Of a stretch of DNA of 64,000 nt, positions 35,139 to 44,264 are shown in pieces. A model generated the notes under the pieces. The model did not search any database and was not told the origin of the DNA. It saw only the letters and a program-made list of their open reading frames with translations. A program made the translations under genes and the position numbers. Within the stretch, counting starts at the first letter, position 1. Each line of letters opens with the position of its first letter. Origin of the DNA: Paenarthrobacter histidinolovorans (GTDB lineage: Bacteria; Actinomycetota; Actinomycetes; Actinomycetales; Micrococcaceae); NCBI RefSeq assembly GCF_014647595.1, contig NZ_BMPM01000005.1, positions 1 to 64,000 on the forward strand, read 5' to 3'.

Positions 35139-36223
35139 GGTTTCCGCACCTTTCGTCGGCTGGTCAGGGAGGAAATGCCTCCCAGGAGCCTTTCCACCGC
35201 TTCGACCACCTGTTCCGGCGTTACGGAGCTGAGGCAGGGATGGCCGGGGACGGGGCAAATGCGGGCTCGGGAGTTCTTGCAGGCCGCGTCCTGGTCGCCC
35301 AGCAGTTCCAGTGGCACGCCATAGGGGGCCCAGCGGATGGCCGGGACCACCGGGGCGAACAGGCACACCACCGGCGTTCCCACTGCAGCGGCCAGATGCG
35401 CGGGCCCGGTATTGCCGGTAACCACGACGGCGGCTCCCGCCAGTACCGCCGCAAGTGTCCGGAGGTTGGTTCCGCCGCCGAGGTTCGTGGCAGAAGGCCC
35501 GGCCACCGTTGCGGTAAGTGGCGCTTCGCTGGGCCCGCCCGTGACCACCACCCGGTGGCCGTAGGCTTCCAGCAGTTCCACGGTTGCGGCGTGGTGCAGT
35601 GCAGGCCATGCCCTGGCCGGGGCCGCAGCGCCGGGGTGGACCACGATGTACGGGCCTTCCTCGGCCAACTGGTCCGCTACGCCTTCAGGGTCCAGTCCCG
35701 GGGTGATGTGCAGTTTGCCGTCGTCGCCATTGGGCAGGACGTAGCCGCCGGCTTCGGCGATGGTGAGCGCCCGGACCGCCTCCGGCTGGTCTTCGGGGAA
35801 GTCCTCGCCAGGTTTGAGGCGGACGTCCAGGAGCGAGCCGGCGTAGTCCGTGGAAGCGCCGGTGATCTTGGCAACCCCGGCAAGTCGCAGGAGCAGCGCC
35901 AGCGGGAGCGGGGATTGGTGGAAGGACGTGAGGATCACGGCCTCCTGGATGCGGGAGCTACGGACGAAATCAATCAGTCCGTTGGTCATTTCTTCGGTTG
36001 CGGGTGGGGCGGGATTCACAATCCAGGGCGACGCCCACGTGTGCACCTGGGTCACCCCCGGCAGCATCCCTGCGGCGGCTGCCCCCTCAGGTCCGCAGAG
36101 GAGGACGACGTCGTTGGGCCGGCTGCCGTCGGAACGGTTTCCGTTCGCCACGGCACGCAAGGCGGGCCCTGACAGAAGGACGTCACCCATGCTGTCCAAG
36201 CGGGCTACCAGGACGCGGCTCAT
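35135..36223 (-). CDS. Glycosyltransferase family 9 (heptosyltransferase-like), copy b
   Basis: A 362-residue GT9 enzyme. The start RVLVARLDSMGDVLLSGPALRA is the family pattern. The C-terminal half has IVVHPGAAAPARAWP and the conserved GNTGPAHLAAAVGTPVVCLF (near residue 265). A cluster of Cys near the end (ACKNSRARICPVPGHPC) matches the Cys-rich loop seen in many GT9 proteins. Gene order and overlaps (ATGA with gmhB, GTGA with the next transferase) place it in the heptose operon. Confidence 0.9.
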   Translation of the reverse strand: MSRVLVARLDSMGDVLLSGPALRAVANGNRSDGSRPNDVVLLCGPEGAAAAGMLPGVTQVHTWASPWIVNPAPPATEEMTNGLIDFVRSSRIQEAVILTSFHQSPLPLALLLRLAGVAKITGASTDYAGSLLDVRLKPGEDFPEDQPEAVRALTIAEAGGYVLPNGDDGKLHITPGLDPEGVADQLAEEGPYIVVHPGAAAPARAWPALHHAATVELLEAYGHRVVVTGGPSEAPLTATVAGPSATNLGGGTNLRTLAAVLAGAAVVVTGNTGPAHLAAAVGTPVVCLFAPVVPAIRWAPYGVPLELLGDQDAACKNSRARICPVPGHPCLSSVTPEQVVEAVERLLGGISSLTSRRKVRKP

Positions 36224-36774
36224 GCAGGGGCGCCCTGTTCTTCCAGTGCCCCGGCGAGAAGCAGCTCCACCGCATGTCCAAGGTTCTTGGCCACCACCCC
36301 GGCAGCGTCAATTTCCTCTTGCCGGGTCACAGCTGTCGGCACCAGCACCGCACGCGAGCCCGCTGCCGCGGCCGCCTCAACGTCGGTGCCGATATCGCCA
36401 ATTAGGGCAGCTTCTCCTGGTGTGATGCCCAACGCCCTGCACGCGGCGAAAATCATTCCGGGGGCGGGCTTCCGGCATCCGCAGCCGTCCTCCGGTCCGT
36501 GGGGGCAGACCTCCCACACATCGAATGGGCCCAGCTCCAGCTCCACCCGGCGGTTCACTGATGTCACTTGGTCCAAGGTCAGCAGCCCCCGCGCCACGCC
36601 CGACTGGTTGCTCACCACTCCCGTGGCCAGGCCGGCCGCGCGGACTCTGTTCAACGCTTCCAGGGCGCCATCCATGGGCCGCACCAGCTGCGGATCGCCG
36701 TTGTATGGCACGTCAACGACGAGAGTTCCATCGCGGTCAAACAGGACCGCCTTCAACGTTCCGGTTCCTCCCAT
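36220..36774 (-). CDS. gmhB: D,D-heptose 1,7-bisphosphate phosphatase (HAD-IIIA, GmhB-type)
   Basis: A 184-residue HAD phosphatase that removes the C7 phosphate from heptose 1,7-bisphosphate. The nucleophile motif is AVLFDRDGTLVVDVPY (near residue 10), then VSNQSGVARG (motif II) and the Cys/His zinc loop VCPHGPEDGCGCRKPAPGM that marks GmhB-type and related histidinol phosphatases. Motif IV is IGDIGTDVEAA. With gmhA and hldE beside it the heptose assignment is much stronger than from sequence alone. ATG at 36774; first gene of the operon. Confidence 0.9.
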   Translation of the reverse strand: MGGTGTLKAVLFDRDGTLVVDVPYNGDPQLVRPMDGALEALNRVRAAGLATGVVSNQSGVARGLLTLDQVTSVNRRVELELGPFDVWEVCPHGPEDGCGCRKPAPGMIFAACRALGITPGEAALIGDIGTDVEAAAAAGSRAVLVPTAVTRQEEIDAAGVVAKNLGHAVELLLAGALEEQGAPA

Positions 36775-36860
36775 ACCCGCAACGTTCCCCAGTTCTCCGA
36801 ACGCTAAACAACGCGGCAGTGAGAAGTTTCCCAGGGCTAGACTCTCAGCGGGAGGCCACA

Positions 36861-37823
36861 ATGGACACAGCTTTGGACCGTGATCGGAACCGGAACCAAC
36901 CCCTGCTGCTTGCCCTGCGCGCCCTGAAACTCGGCGACCTCTTGGTCGCTGTCCCCGCGTTGCGCGGCTTGCGGCGGGCGTTTCCGGAGCACCGGATTTG
37001 GTATGCCGGGCCGGCGTGGATCGCCGAGGCCTTGGAACTGGTGGGCGGCATCGACCACCTGCCGACACCCGGGCTGGACCACCCGCTGACCGTTCCTCAC
37101 GGCCTTGTGGATGTGGCGGTCAACCTGCACGGAAACGGCGGCGAGAGCCGGCTCCGGATTCAGGAGCTTGGCGCCAAACGCGTTGTTGCGCACGCTTCCG
37201 AAGGGATCGACGGACCGCCCTGGATCACCGGCATTCCCGAACGCGAACGCTGGACGCGGCTGCTCACCTGGCACGGGATCGACGCCGACCCCCTCGACTA
37301 CCGGCTCAACCGCCCCACCGTTCCCTCGCCACGACCCGGCGCCACCGTGATCCATGTGGGCGCAGCCTATGGAAGCAGGCTGTGGCCCGTGGAACGGTTC
37401 GCCGGCGTCGCTGTCGAACTCACCGCGGCAGGGCACCAGGTTGTTCTCACGGGCGGCACCTCCGAGCGTGTCAGGGCTGAGGAGACAGCCGCCCTGGCGA
37501 AACTCAAGGGAGCAGATCTCGACGAGGCCCTGCTGGCCGGGCAGCAGGGCCTCGCCGAATTTGCCGCAACCATCGCCGACGCCCGCCTGGTGATTTCTGC
37601 TGACACGGGCGCGGCACACCTGGCATCGGCGTATGGGCGCCCTTCTGTCGTCCTCTTCGGTCCAGCGCCCGCGGAAGAATGGGGACCGCCGCCCGGACCG
37701 CACGTGGTGCTGACCGCCGTCGAACTCCGCCGCGGTGATGTGTTCTCAGCCGAACCGGATCCGGCGCTCATGGCCGTCGGCGTCCACGACGTGCTGGACG
37801 CTGTGGAGCGGCTTGGCTGCTAG
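36861..37823 (+). CDS. Glycosyltransferase family 9 (heptosyltransferase-like), copy c
   Basis: A 320-residue GT9 enzyme: LLALRALKLGDLLVAVPALRGLRRAFPE at the start, VIHVGAAYGSRLWPVERFAG at mid-length and SADTGAAHLASAYGRPSVVLFG near residue 255. GGGAGG lies five bases before the ATG at 36861. It is divergent from gmhB across an 86-base gap, so one intergenic region may drive the whole heptose cluster in both directions. It ends 23 bases before the convergent sigma-factor gene. Confidence 0.92.
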   Translation: MDTALDRDRNRNQPLLLALRALKLGDLLVAVPALRGLRRAFPEHRIWYAGPAWIAEALELVGGIDHLPTPGLDHPLTVPHGLVDVAVNLHGNGGESRLRIQELGAKRVVAHASEGIDGPPWITGIPERERWTRLLTWHGIDADPLDYRLNRPTVPSPRPGATVIHVGAAYGSRLWPVERFAGVAVELTAAGHQVVLTGGTSERVRAEETAALAKLKGADLDEALLAGQQGLAEFAATIADARLVISADTGAAHLASAYGRPSVVLFGPAPAEEWGPPPGPHVVLTAVELRRGDVFSAEPDPALMAVGVHDVLDAVERLGC

Positions 37824-37846
37824 CTGCTTTTTCGGGGGGAAGGATT

Positions 37847-38623
37847 TCAGGGGGCGGTCCCGTCCTGCTGGCTGACTTCATCGTCCAGCAACTGCGTCTG
37901 GAGGGACACCAGAATCCTGGACAGCTTGCGCGATACCTGCATCTGCGAGATTCCCAGGGCTTCGGCGATGGTGGACTGCGTCTCCTCCCGGTAGTAGCGC
38001 CGGTAGAGCAGGTGGCGGTCCTCCGCGCTCAGACTCCGGATGGCGTTCCGCAGCGCAAGCACGTCTTCAAGCCGGTCTGTTGGGCAGCCGAAGGCCGACA
38101 AGGTTCCGTGGAGGCCGTCATGTCCTTCTGCTGCCGGGGCGTCCAGGGAATCGGGGCGCTTGCTGGTTCCCGCCATGAGCGCTTCGCGGACCTGGCATGG
38201 TTCCAGTCGAAGATCATCAGCAACCTCCTCTGGTGAGGGAGTCCGCTGCATCGTCTGGGTCAATTCCTCCGTCCGGGCCAGCACTTGGCGTCGAACGTCC
38301 TGAATGGTCCGGGGCGGCCGCACTACCCAGCAATGGTCACGAAGGTAGCGCTTGACCTCACCTGCGATGGTGGGGGCGGCATAGGCGGGGAAGCTGACGC
38401 CCCGCGACTCGTCATAGCCCCGGGAGGCCTTGATAAGTCCCATGTAGGCGACCTGTCTGACATCGTCGAGGTCGTGGGTGTGGGCGGAGTATCGGGCCGC
38501 AATGGACTTGGCCAGGTTGAGGTGGTCCAGGACAAGGCTGTCCTGGAAACTCTGCCGAATGCTGCCTTCCGGCGCACAGGAAACGGCCCTGGACTGAACA
38601 CTGCGGGGTCGGGTTTGATGCAT
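37847..38623 (-). CDS. SigB/SigF-family RNA polymerase sigma factor
   Basis: A 258-residue sigma-70-family factor of the stress/sporulation type, with regions 2 (YMGLIKASRGYDESRGVSFP), 3 and 4 (EETQSTIAEALGISQMQVSR, the C-terminal HTH). Length and lack of region 1.1 fit SigB/SigF of actinobacteria. The ATG at 38623 has AAGGA nine bases upstream. No anti-sigma or anti-anti-sigma gene is adjacent. It is divergent from the GAF-ANTAR gene, which suggests linked stress control. Confidence 0.9.
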   Translation of the reverse strand: MHQTRPRSVQSRAVSCAPEGSIRQSFQDSLVLDHLNLAKSIAARYSAHTHDLDDVRQVAYMGLIKASRGYDESRGVSFPAYAAPTIAGEVKRYLRDHCWVVRPPRTIQDVRRQVLARTEELTQTMQRTPSPEEVADDLRLEPCQVREALMAGTSKRPDSLDAPAAEGHDGLHGTLSAFGCPTDRLEDVLALRNAIRSLSAEDRHLLYRRYYREETQSTIAEALGISQMQVSRKLSRILVSLQTQLLDDEVSQQDGTAP

Positions 38624-38764
38624 GGGCTTCAATCCTTGACCAACTGGTGAGGGGAGAGCCCACGGCAAGACTCCTTAAAAAGAGAAGCACACTTACTATT
38701 GGCTTTCAACGGGTCCCGGGGGTTAGTCTCGAAAGGTAGCCACAATCACGGATCGGAGCCCTCC

Positions 38765-39505
38765 ATGGAAGACCCGCGACTCGCCGAGCCGACCACAGTG
38801 GTGGCCGATATCCAGGACCTGCTGCTGGACACCCCCGACGTCGAAGCGTTCCTGGAAGAGCTGGCCAGGCATTCAGCGGCCATGTTCAGCACCCCTGGCA
38901 ACGAGGTCTTCTGTGGCATCACCCTCATGCGGCGACGTTCCGCAGGAACTGTGGCGAGCAGCGGCGAGCGCGCCCGCATGCTGGACGAACTGCAATACAA
39001 CTTCGCCGACGGGCCATGCCTCCGCGCCTGCCGGGACATCACCCAGGTCTACATTCCGGATTTCGAAACCGACAACACTTGGCCTGAGTACAACAAGATC
39101 GTCACCGAACACGGAATCCGCTCCGTGCTCGCGGTGCCGTTCCCCCTCAGCGATGACGCGGCGACGGCTGGCCTCAACCTCTACTCCGAGCACCCCAACG
39201 CGTTCGACCAAGCTGCAGTGCAGCGCGCCAACGATTACGTGGAACAGGCCTCCAAAGGCCTCCGGCTTGCCGTGTTGATCGCGGAGCACAGCCAGACCGC
39301 CGCCAATCTGCGGGCAGCAATGGAGTCCCGCACAGTGATCGACGTGGCAACTGGCATCATCATCGCGCAGAACCGCTGCACCCAGGAAGAAGCCATCGAG
39401 CTCATCAAAAAAGCCTCCAGTAACCGGAACGTCAAACTCCGGGTAGTGGCCCAGGCAATCGTCGAATCAGCCGGCGGCGGGAACGTTCAGACGTACTTTA
39501 AGTAG
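38765..39505 (+). CDS. GAF and ANTAR domain transcription antiterminator
   Basis: A 246-residue regulator with an N-terminal GAF sensor domain (about 15-170) and a C-terminal ANTAR RNA-binding domain (about 190-242, with TVIDVATGIIIAQNRCTQEEAIELI). ANTAR proteins bind paired hexanucleotide hairpins in leader RNA and prevent termination. GGAG lies six bases before the ATG. The GAF ligand is unknown. Its RNA targets in this window were not found. Confidence 0.9.
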   Translation: MEDPRLAEPTTVVADIQDLLLDTPDVEAFLEELARHSAAMFSTPGNEVFCGITLMRRRSAGTVASSGERARMLDELQYNFADGPCLRACRDITQVYIPDFETDNTWPEYNKIVTEHGIRSVLAVPFPLSDDAATAGLNLYSEHPNAFDQAAVQRANDYVEQASKGLRLAVLIAEHSQTAANLRAAMESRTVIDVATGIIIAQNRCTQEEAIELIKKASSNRNVKLRVVAQAIVESAGGGNVQTYFK

Positions 39506-39583
39506 GGCCAGCGCTGTGTAGCGCCAACGTAGCGCCCATTCTCTACAGGGCCGACTCAGTGCCACGTTAGATCGGAAGGCCCC

Positions 39584-40069
39584 TCAGGACGGATGGGCTT
39601 GGGCAGTGATGTCGAGCCCGGCCTCCTTTCTAAAGGAGACCTCTCTATCGCTGTCGGGGTCGCCGATATACCAGACCAGACGGCGGCCCTTTTGTCTCTC
39701 TTCAACATGGAGGGGTGTAGATCGGGTGATAGTCCCCTTTATCTCGATCACGACGTACATCTGTTCCCCTCGCTCTTTCCAGTCGGTTTTCCAACTACCC
39801 GTGATCGGACTCGTTGAGTTCCAGTCAGGTGAGCCGGACGGAGGGATTTCAGGATCTTCGTGAGCGAGGCCATTGGGTACGCCCGTTCCGGAGTAGGTGC
39901 CGTTAGCCAAGAAGACCAGTTTCGCCTCCTGACCTTGCGGGCCTACCGCCACCCAAGTGCCCTCGACTTCGGACGCGCTGACTTCCACTCCATAGGGGAA
40001 GTAACAACCCGTTAGTGTCAGGACAAGGGCTAACCCAGCTCCGGCGAGAACTTTCCTTCGTGCTACCAA
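39584..40069 (-). CDS. Small secreted lipoprotein of unknown function
   Basis: A lipoprotein with signal peptide and lipobox LTLTGC; the mature part is rich in Trp/Ser/Gly and predicted all-beta (EGTWVAVGPQGQEAKLVFLA). The TTG at 40069 was chosen because GGAGG lies seven bases upstream and gives a normal 22-residue signal peptide (161-residue product); an ATG at 40117 (177 residues) is possible. No family recognised. Base composition looks less GC-rich than the neighbours, so gain by transfer is possible. Confidence 0.7.
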   Translation of the reverse strand: MVARRKVLAGAGLALVLTLTGCYFPYGVEVSASEVEGTWVAVGPQGQEAKLVFLANGTYSGTGVPNGLAHEDPEIPPSGSPDWNSTSPITGSWKTDWKERGEQMYVVIEIKGTITRSTPLHVEERQKGRRLVWYIGDPDSDREVSFRKEAGLDITAQAHPS

Positions 40070-40154
40070 CTCTGTTCCTCCAACCCCCAGCTTCCATGGG
40101 ACTACTAACCTGCTCATACACTGGGCTCTCTCCTCCGATCCGAGGTGCTGGCAT

Positions 40155-40733
40155 TCAACCGATTCCGTGGCGAAGGTCCCTAAGCGTTTTGACGCCTTCT
40201 TGACGAAGCATCCTGACCGTCATGAAAATCACCAGGGCATGCACAAGGACCAAGCTAAGCGTGGGGCCATATTCGCTGAGGAACACCGCCATCATCGCGA
40301 TGGACACCAGCGAGTAGATGATGGCAGCAACCAGTGGTGCCGGGCTCATCGTCCCTAACCCGCGTAGATTCCAAATCCCAATGAAAAGGCCCGCGAAGGC
40401 CAACACCCCGAATCCAGCAATCACGGCTACAACAGAAGCGATCCAACCGCCCGGTACCTGCGTTCCCGAAGACTGGTGCTCAAGGAGTTGCCCGTTGACC
40501 TGAATCGTATTCACGACAGTCATCCAGGTCGTGGACAGCCCAAACATCAGGTAGATGAAGCCCAGGCAGTACCGCCTGAATCGCGTCTCTCCGTCGGGAA
40601 CATCACGCGTGGGCGATGCATGGACGTCGGGCAGCACTCCGTCGTCCGTTCTGTCTGTTTGAAGATGCAGTTCTTCGCCCACCGGCGTTTCCTCTCGCGT
40701 TCGGCGAAGCGACCATTCGTTCCGCCTCGACAT
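40155..40733 (-). CDS. Four-helix membrane protein of unknown function
   Basis: A 192-residue protein if the ATG at 40733 is used (AAGG nine bases upstream); an ATG at 40802 would add 23 residues without a ribosome site. The first ~65 residues are charged and soluble; four membrane helices follow (for example WIASVVAVIAGFGVLAFAGL, near residue 100). It may form a unit with the lipoprotein 85 bases downstream. No family recognised. Same atypical composition as its neighbour. Confidence 0.6.
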   Translation of the reverse strand: MSRRNEWSLRRTREETPVGEELHLQTDRTDDGVLPDVHASPTRDVPDGETRFRRYCLGFIYLMFGLSTTWMTVVNTIQVNGQLLEHQSSGTQVPGGWIASVVAVIAGFGVLAFAGLFIGIWNLRGLGTMSPAPLVAAIIYSLVSIAMMAVFLSEYGPTLSLVLVHALVIFMTVRMLRQEGVKTLRDLRHGIG

Positions 40734-41068
40734 GTAAACCGGCCTTACCGCGCTGCCGCCTTCTCGCGAGTATAGGTCCCCCGGAATCCGCTGTACGCCC
40801 ATGCATGAGCGGGACGCTTAGGCTTCTGTCGCAGCCATCGGTGGGGCGCTATCTTGCGAAAACGAAGAAACCCAAAACGATTGCTCCACACGGGGTTCCG
40901 GGCGCTCGAGCGGGACGGAAACCCCGACCCGGGCAATGGTGCGTACGACCTAACTTGGGAGCCCAGAGAAGTCCGGCTGCTCATCACCCACGGCCCGAAG
41001 GTTCGCAATATCGCACGGAGGTAGTCAACGCCCACAACCCCGGCGCCCCCAGCCGCCCCGAGCGGCAC
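40734..41068. other. Gene-free spacer
   Basis: No gene, RNA or clear hairpin terminator seen. The frames open here have no ribosome site and no recognisable family. The border between the lower-GC stretch and typical sequence lies within it. Confidence 0.6.
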
Positions 41069-41914
41069 CTACAGCAGGCCGCGCAAAACCAAGGCGGCGC
41101 CGTCGTCGAGCACTGACGCGGTGACCTCGTCCGCAACGGCGAGCACCTCGTCGGGAGCCTGGCCCATGGCGATGCCGCGGCCGGCCCAGGTGAGCATCTC
41201 GATGTCATTGCGTCCGTCCCCAACGGCCACCGTGTTGGCTTGGTCCGTGCCAAGCCGGCGACGGAGAGCCTCCAAAGCGCTGGCCTTGGTGACGCCTTCA
41301 GCGGCAATATCCAGCCAGGCAGTCCAGCCCACCGAGTAGGTCACCCCGGAAAGACCAATGTGCCTGATGGCCTCGTTGAACTCTTCGGATGTGTTCTCGC
41401 TGCTGAAGACCACCACGCGCACGGCTGTGGCATCAAGCATGGTCTGGAAGTCGACGCCGATGGACTCCACGCCGAAGCTGGCGTCCTGAAAGCGCTCCGT
41501 GGAGAGGAAGTTGCCGTCCTCGTCCTCCAGCGCGTACTTGGCGTTGGGCAGCCGTTCCCGCAGCGCCTTCAACGCAGGAGCGGGATCGAACGTTGCCTTG
41601 TGGATGATCTCGTAGCCCGATTCCAAAGCGGGATCCAGGCGAAGGGTGACGCCGCCATTGCAGCAGACGGCGTACCCGCGCTCCATGCCGATCTTTTCGA
41701 TGATGGGCAGGGTTGCGTTGAGGGAACGTCCGGTGGCGATCATGACGTCGTGCCCCTTGGCGACCACTGCCTGGGCTGCTGAGCGAACCTCGGGAGTCAT
41801 GTGGCCATCGTGGTCAACCAGGGTGCCATCGACGTCCAGGGCGATCATGAGCTTGTTGTTTTCATTGGGCTGGTCATCGATGCCAGCAACTGGAGTATCA
41901 GTCAAAATAGTCAT
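41069..41914 (-). CDS. Cof-type HAD phosphatase
   Basis: A 281-residue HAD-superfamily hydrolase of the Cof/IIB class. Motif I LMIALDVDGTLVDHDG begins near residue 22; the cap-domain region and the terminal motif VAVGDGRNDIEMLTWAGRG (near residue 238) are complete. Such enzymes dephosphorylate sugar phosphates, flavin or pyridoxal phosphates; the substrate here is not readable. It lies 81 bases behind helR on the same strand. Confidence 0.9.
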   Translation of the reverse strand: MTILTDTPVAGIDDQPNENNKLMIALDVDGTLVDHDGHMTPEVRSAAQAVVAKGHDVMIATGRSLNATLPIIEKIGMERGYAVCCNGGVTLRLDPALESGYEIIHKATFDPAPALKALRERLPNAKYALEDEDGNFLSTERFQDASFGVESIGVDFQTMLDATAVRVVVFSSENTSEEFNEAIRHIGLSGVTYSVGWTAWLDIAAEGVTKASALEALRRRLGTDQANTVAVGDGRNDIEMLTWAGRGIAMGQAPDEVLAVADEVTASVLDDGAALVLRGLL

Positions 41915-41995
41915 GCTTCCAGTACACCAGACACCTCGGACACTGAACTAGGACCGGCGCCACAGCGGACGATTAACGGCGCATGAATACTGTCC

Positions 41996-44185
41996 TCAAG
42001 GCGCGCTCCTGAGGATGACGAGCTGCTGCGTCGCCCGCGTCATCGCCACATACCGGTCCACAGCGCCCTCGATCCCGGCGCCGAAATCGTCCGGATCGAT
42101 GAGGACCACAAGATCGAATTCCAGGCCCTTGGCCAACTCCGGGGTAAGCCGGCTGACCCGGTCCCGCTCCGAACTCACTTCCACGGCCGGCTGTCTGATG
42201 ACGCACGCGGTACCTTCACTGTTCGCAGCCAACCACGCGTCCAGGATCCCCTCCAGCTCTCCCTCCTTGCCGTGGACCACCGGGATTCCACTGCTTCGGA
42301 CTGAGGTTGGCACGTTCGCGTCCGGCAGGACGGCACGGATCACCGGTTCGGCTTCCTCCATGACCTCTTCGGGCGTGCGGTAGTTGATACTCAGACCCGC
42401 CACCGACACGTTGTCCATGCCCACCCGCCGGAGGCGTTCTTCCCACGATTCCGTGAACCCGTGCCGGGCCTGGGCGCGGTCCCCCACCACCGTGAAGCTC
42501 CGTGATGGGCAGCGAAGCAGCAGCATTTGCCACTCAGCATCCGTCAGTTCCTGTGCCTCATCCACCACAATGTGCGCAAACGGTCCGGCCAGAACATCAG
42601 GATCGACCAGCTCTGCGGCGTCTTCGTCCACGAGCTTGTCCCGCATGTCATCGCCGCGCAGCATGTACATTTCCAGGTTTTCGGAGTCGTCGGCGGCAAT
42701 CAGGTCATCCACTACGCGGTCCATGAGTTCGCGCTCGGCAGCCAGGGTTGCGGCCCGCTTCCTCCTTCGCTTGGAAGCCTCGGGGTCGCCCAGGCGCAGC
42801 CTTGCCGCATCCAAAAGGGGGAGGTCAGCAGTGGTCCATGCCTCCGGTTTATCGCGGTGAAGCGCGGCCCTCTCCCCGGCCTGCAGGTGTGGAGCGCACA
42901 ACCGGAGGTAGGCGGGCACCCGCCACAGGTCCCCCACCAGGGCTGCGTAATCGAGAAGCGGCCACGCCCTGTTGAACGCCGACTGCAATTCCGCGCTCCG
43001 GTTCAACGTCCCGCGCCGCAGGCCCTCCGGCACATCGTGCTCATCCAGCTTGTCCGCCAGGATGGCAAGCAGCGCTTCCCACACGTCATCCCTGGCCTCA
43101 TTGTGGGGCATTCCCGGCTCTGCGGCGTCAAAGGCCTCGGCCCAGTCGTCGCTGCCCAGCCAGAGGTCGGCATACGGCGTCTCTACTTCCATGCCCTCCG
43201 CGGGTGGTTCTTCGTAGAACCGCACAGCGCGTTCAATGGCTTTGACCATCTCAACGGACGATTTGAGCCGGGTCACCTCAGGGTCACGTTCGACGCCGGC
43301 ACCGGCACCGGCACCTTGGGGGACAAGGTCGCGCAGAGTGCACGTTTGCACGCCCTCCTCCCCCAGGCTTGGGAGGACATCGGCCACGTACGCCAAGTAG
43401 CGCTGATGCGGACCCACAAAAAGTACGTCGCTCCTCATGTGGTTGTTGCGGTGGCTGAGCCGGGGATCGGAGTACAGAAGGTAGGCCGTGCGGTGCAAGG
43501 CGACCACCGTCTTACCGGTACCCGGTCCGCCGTCGACCACCAATGCCCCACGCGACCCGGCACGGATTATCCGGTCCTGGTCCGCTTGAATGGTCCCCAG
43601 AACATCCCGCATCCGGGGTGAGCGGCTGCTGCCGAGGGTCGCGATGAAGGCGGACTGGTCATCAAGGGCGGCATTTCCTTCCATACCGTCAGCGGTGAAA
43701 ACCTCGTCCCAGTAGTCGGTTACCCTGCCACGGGTCCAGCGGTACCTGCGTCGGCTCAACAGGCCCATCGGGTTGGCATGCGTTGCTCCGAAGAAGGGCT
43801 CGGCAGCCGGTGACCGCCAATCGATCAGGAGCCTGCGCCCTTGACTGTCCGTGAGACCGAGCCTGCCGACATAAACCGGTTCCGGATTGCCGGTCGTCAC
43901 CATGCGGCCGAGGCACAGATCCAGTCCAAAGCGGCGCAGGGCCCGCAGCCGTGCCGTGAGCCGGTGGATCTCCTGATCACGGTCCAAGGCAGCTTGCCCC
44001 CTGCCGCCTGGCTGCTTGCGGGCAACCTCGAGCCGGGCAGAGAGATCAGCGATGGATTCGGCCAAGCTGGTGGAGATCGCGTCGAATTGTTGCTCATCGG
44101 CGCCGATCAGCTGCGGATCGGCTTTGCGCTCAAGGTGCCCGGGCAGGGCAAAGGCACTGGTTCCCAGGCGGTTGATTTCAGGCAT
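41996..44185 (-). CDS. helR: RNA polymerase recycling motor ATPase HelR
   Basis: A 729-residue UvrD/HelD-like ATPase. A long N-terminal coiled coil (about 35-90) that reaches into RNA polymerase precedes the UvrD-like core: Walker A GGPGTGKT (residues 219-226), Walker B FAHIVVDEAQELTD, and YVAMTRATQQLVIL (motif VI) near the end. HelR proteins displace rifamycins from RNA polymerase and recycle stalled enzyme, giving rifamycin tolerance in Streptomyces and Mycobacterium abscessus. AGGGAG lies seven bases before the ATG. A rifamycin-associated element lies 60 bases upstream, which strongly supports HelR rather than plain HelD. Confidence 0.92.
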   Translation of the reverse strand: MPEINRLGTSAFALPGHLERKADPQLIGADEQQFDAISTSLAESIADLSARLEVARKQPGGRGQAALDRDQEIHRLTARLRALRRFGLDLCLGRMVTTGNPEPVYVGRLGLTDSQGRRLLIDWRSPAAEPFFGATHANPMGLLSRRRYRWTRGRVTDYWDEVFTADGMEGNAALDDQSAFIATLGSSRSPRMRDVLGTIQADQDRIIRAGSRGALVVDGGPGTGKTVVALHRTAYLLYSDPRLSHRNNHMRSDVLFVGPHQRYLAYVADVLPSLGEEGVQTCTLRDLVPQGAGAGAGVERDPEVTRLKSSVEMVKAIERAVRFYEEPPAEGMEVETPYADLWLGSDDWAEAFDAAEPGMPHNEARDDVWEALLAILADKLDEHDVPEGLRRGTLNRSAELQSAFNRAWPLLDYAALVGDLWRVPAYLRLCAPHLQAGERAALHRDKPEAWTTADLPLLDAARLRLGDPEASKRRRKRAATLAAERELMDRVVDDLIAADDSENLEMYMLRGDDMRDKLVDEDAAELVDPDVLAGPFAHIVVDEAQELTDAEWQMLLLRCPSRSFTVVGDRAQARHGFTESWEERLRRVGMDNVSVAGLSINYRTPEEVMEEAEPVIRAVLPDANVPTSVRSSGIPVVHGKEGELEGILDAWLAANSEGTACVIRQPAVEVSSERDRVSRLTPELAKGLEFDLVVLIDPDDFGAGIEGAVDRYVAMTRATQQLVILRSAP

Positions 44186-44245
44186 CCCACGACTCCCTTT
44201 TTGCGTTGGTTATGGGGTTCGGGGATCAATTGTTCGGCACCAGGG

Positions 44246-44264
44246 GGGCCTTGCCGCAAGCCCC
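44246..44264 (-). promoter_or_regulatory. Rifamycin-associated element (RAE) upstream of helR
   Basis: On the minus strand 44264-44246 reads GGGGCTTGCGGCAAGGCCC, identical to the 19-base inverted-repeat RAE as I recall it from actinobacterial rifamycin-response genes. It is placed between helR (minus) and the methyltransferase gene (plus). It contains TTGCGG on the minus strand and TTGCCG on the plus strand, so it may hold the -35 elements for both directions. Confidence 0.9.

Noticed and set aside
40803..41116. A gene in the spacer before the HAD phosphatase
   Set aside because: Open frames there have no ribosome site and no coherent composition.
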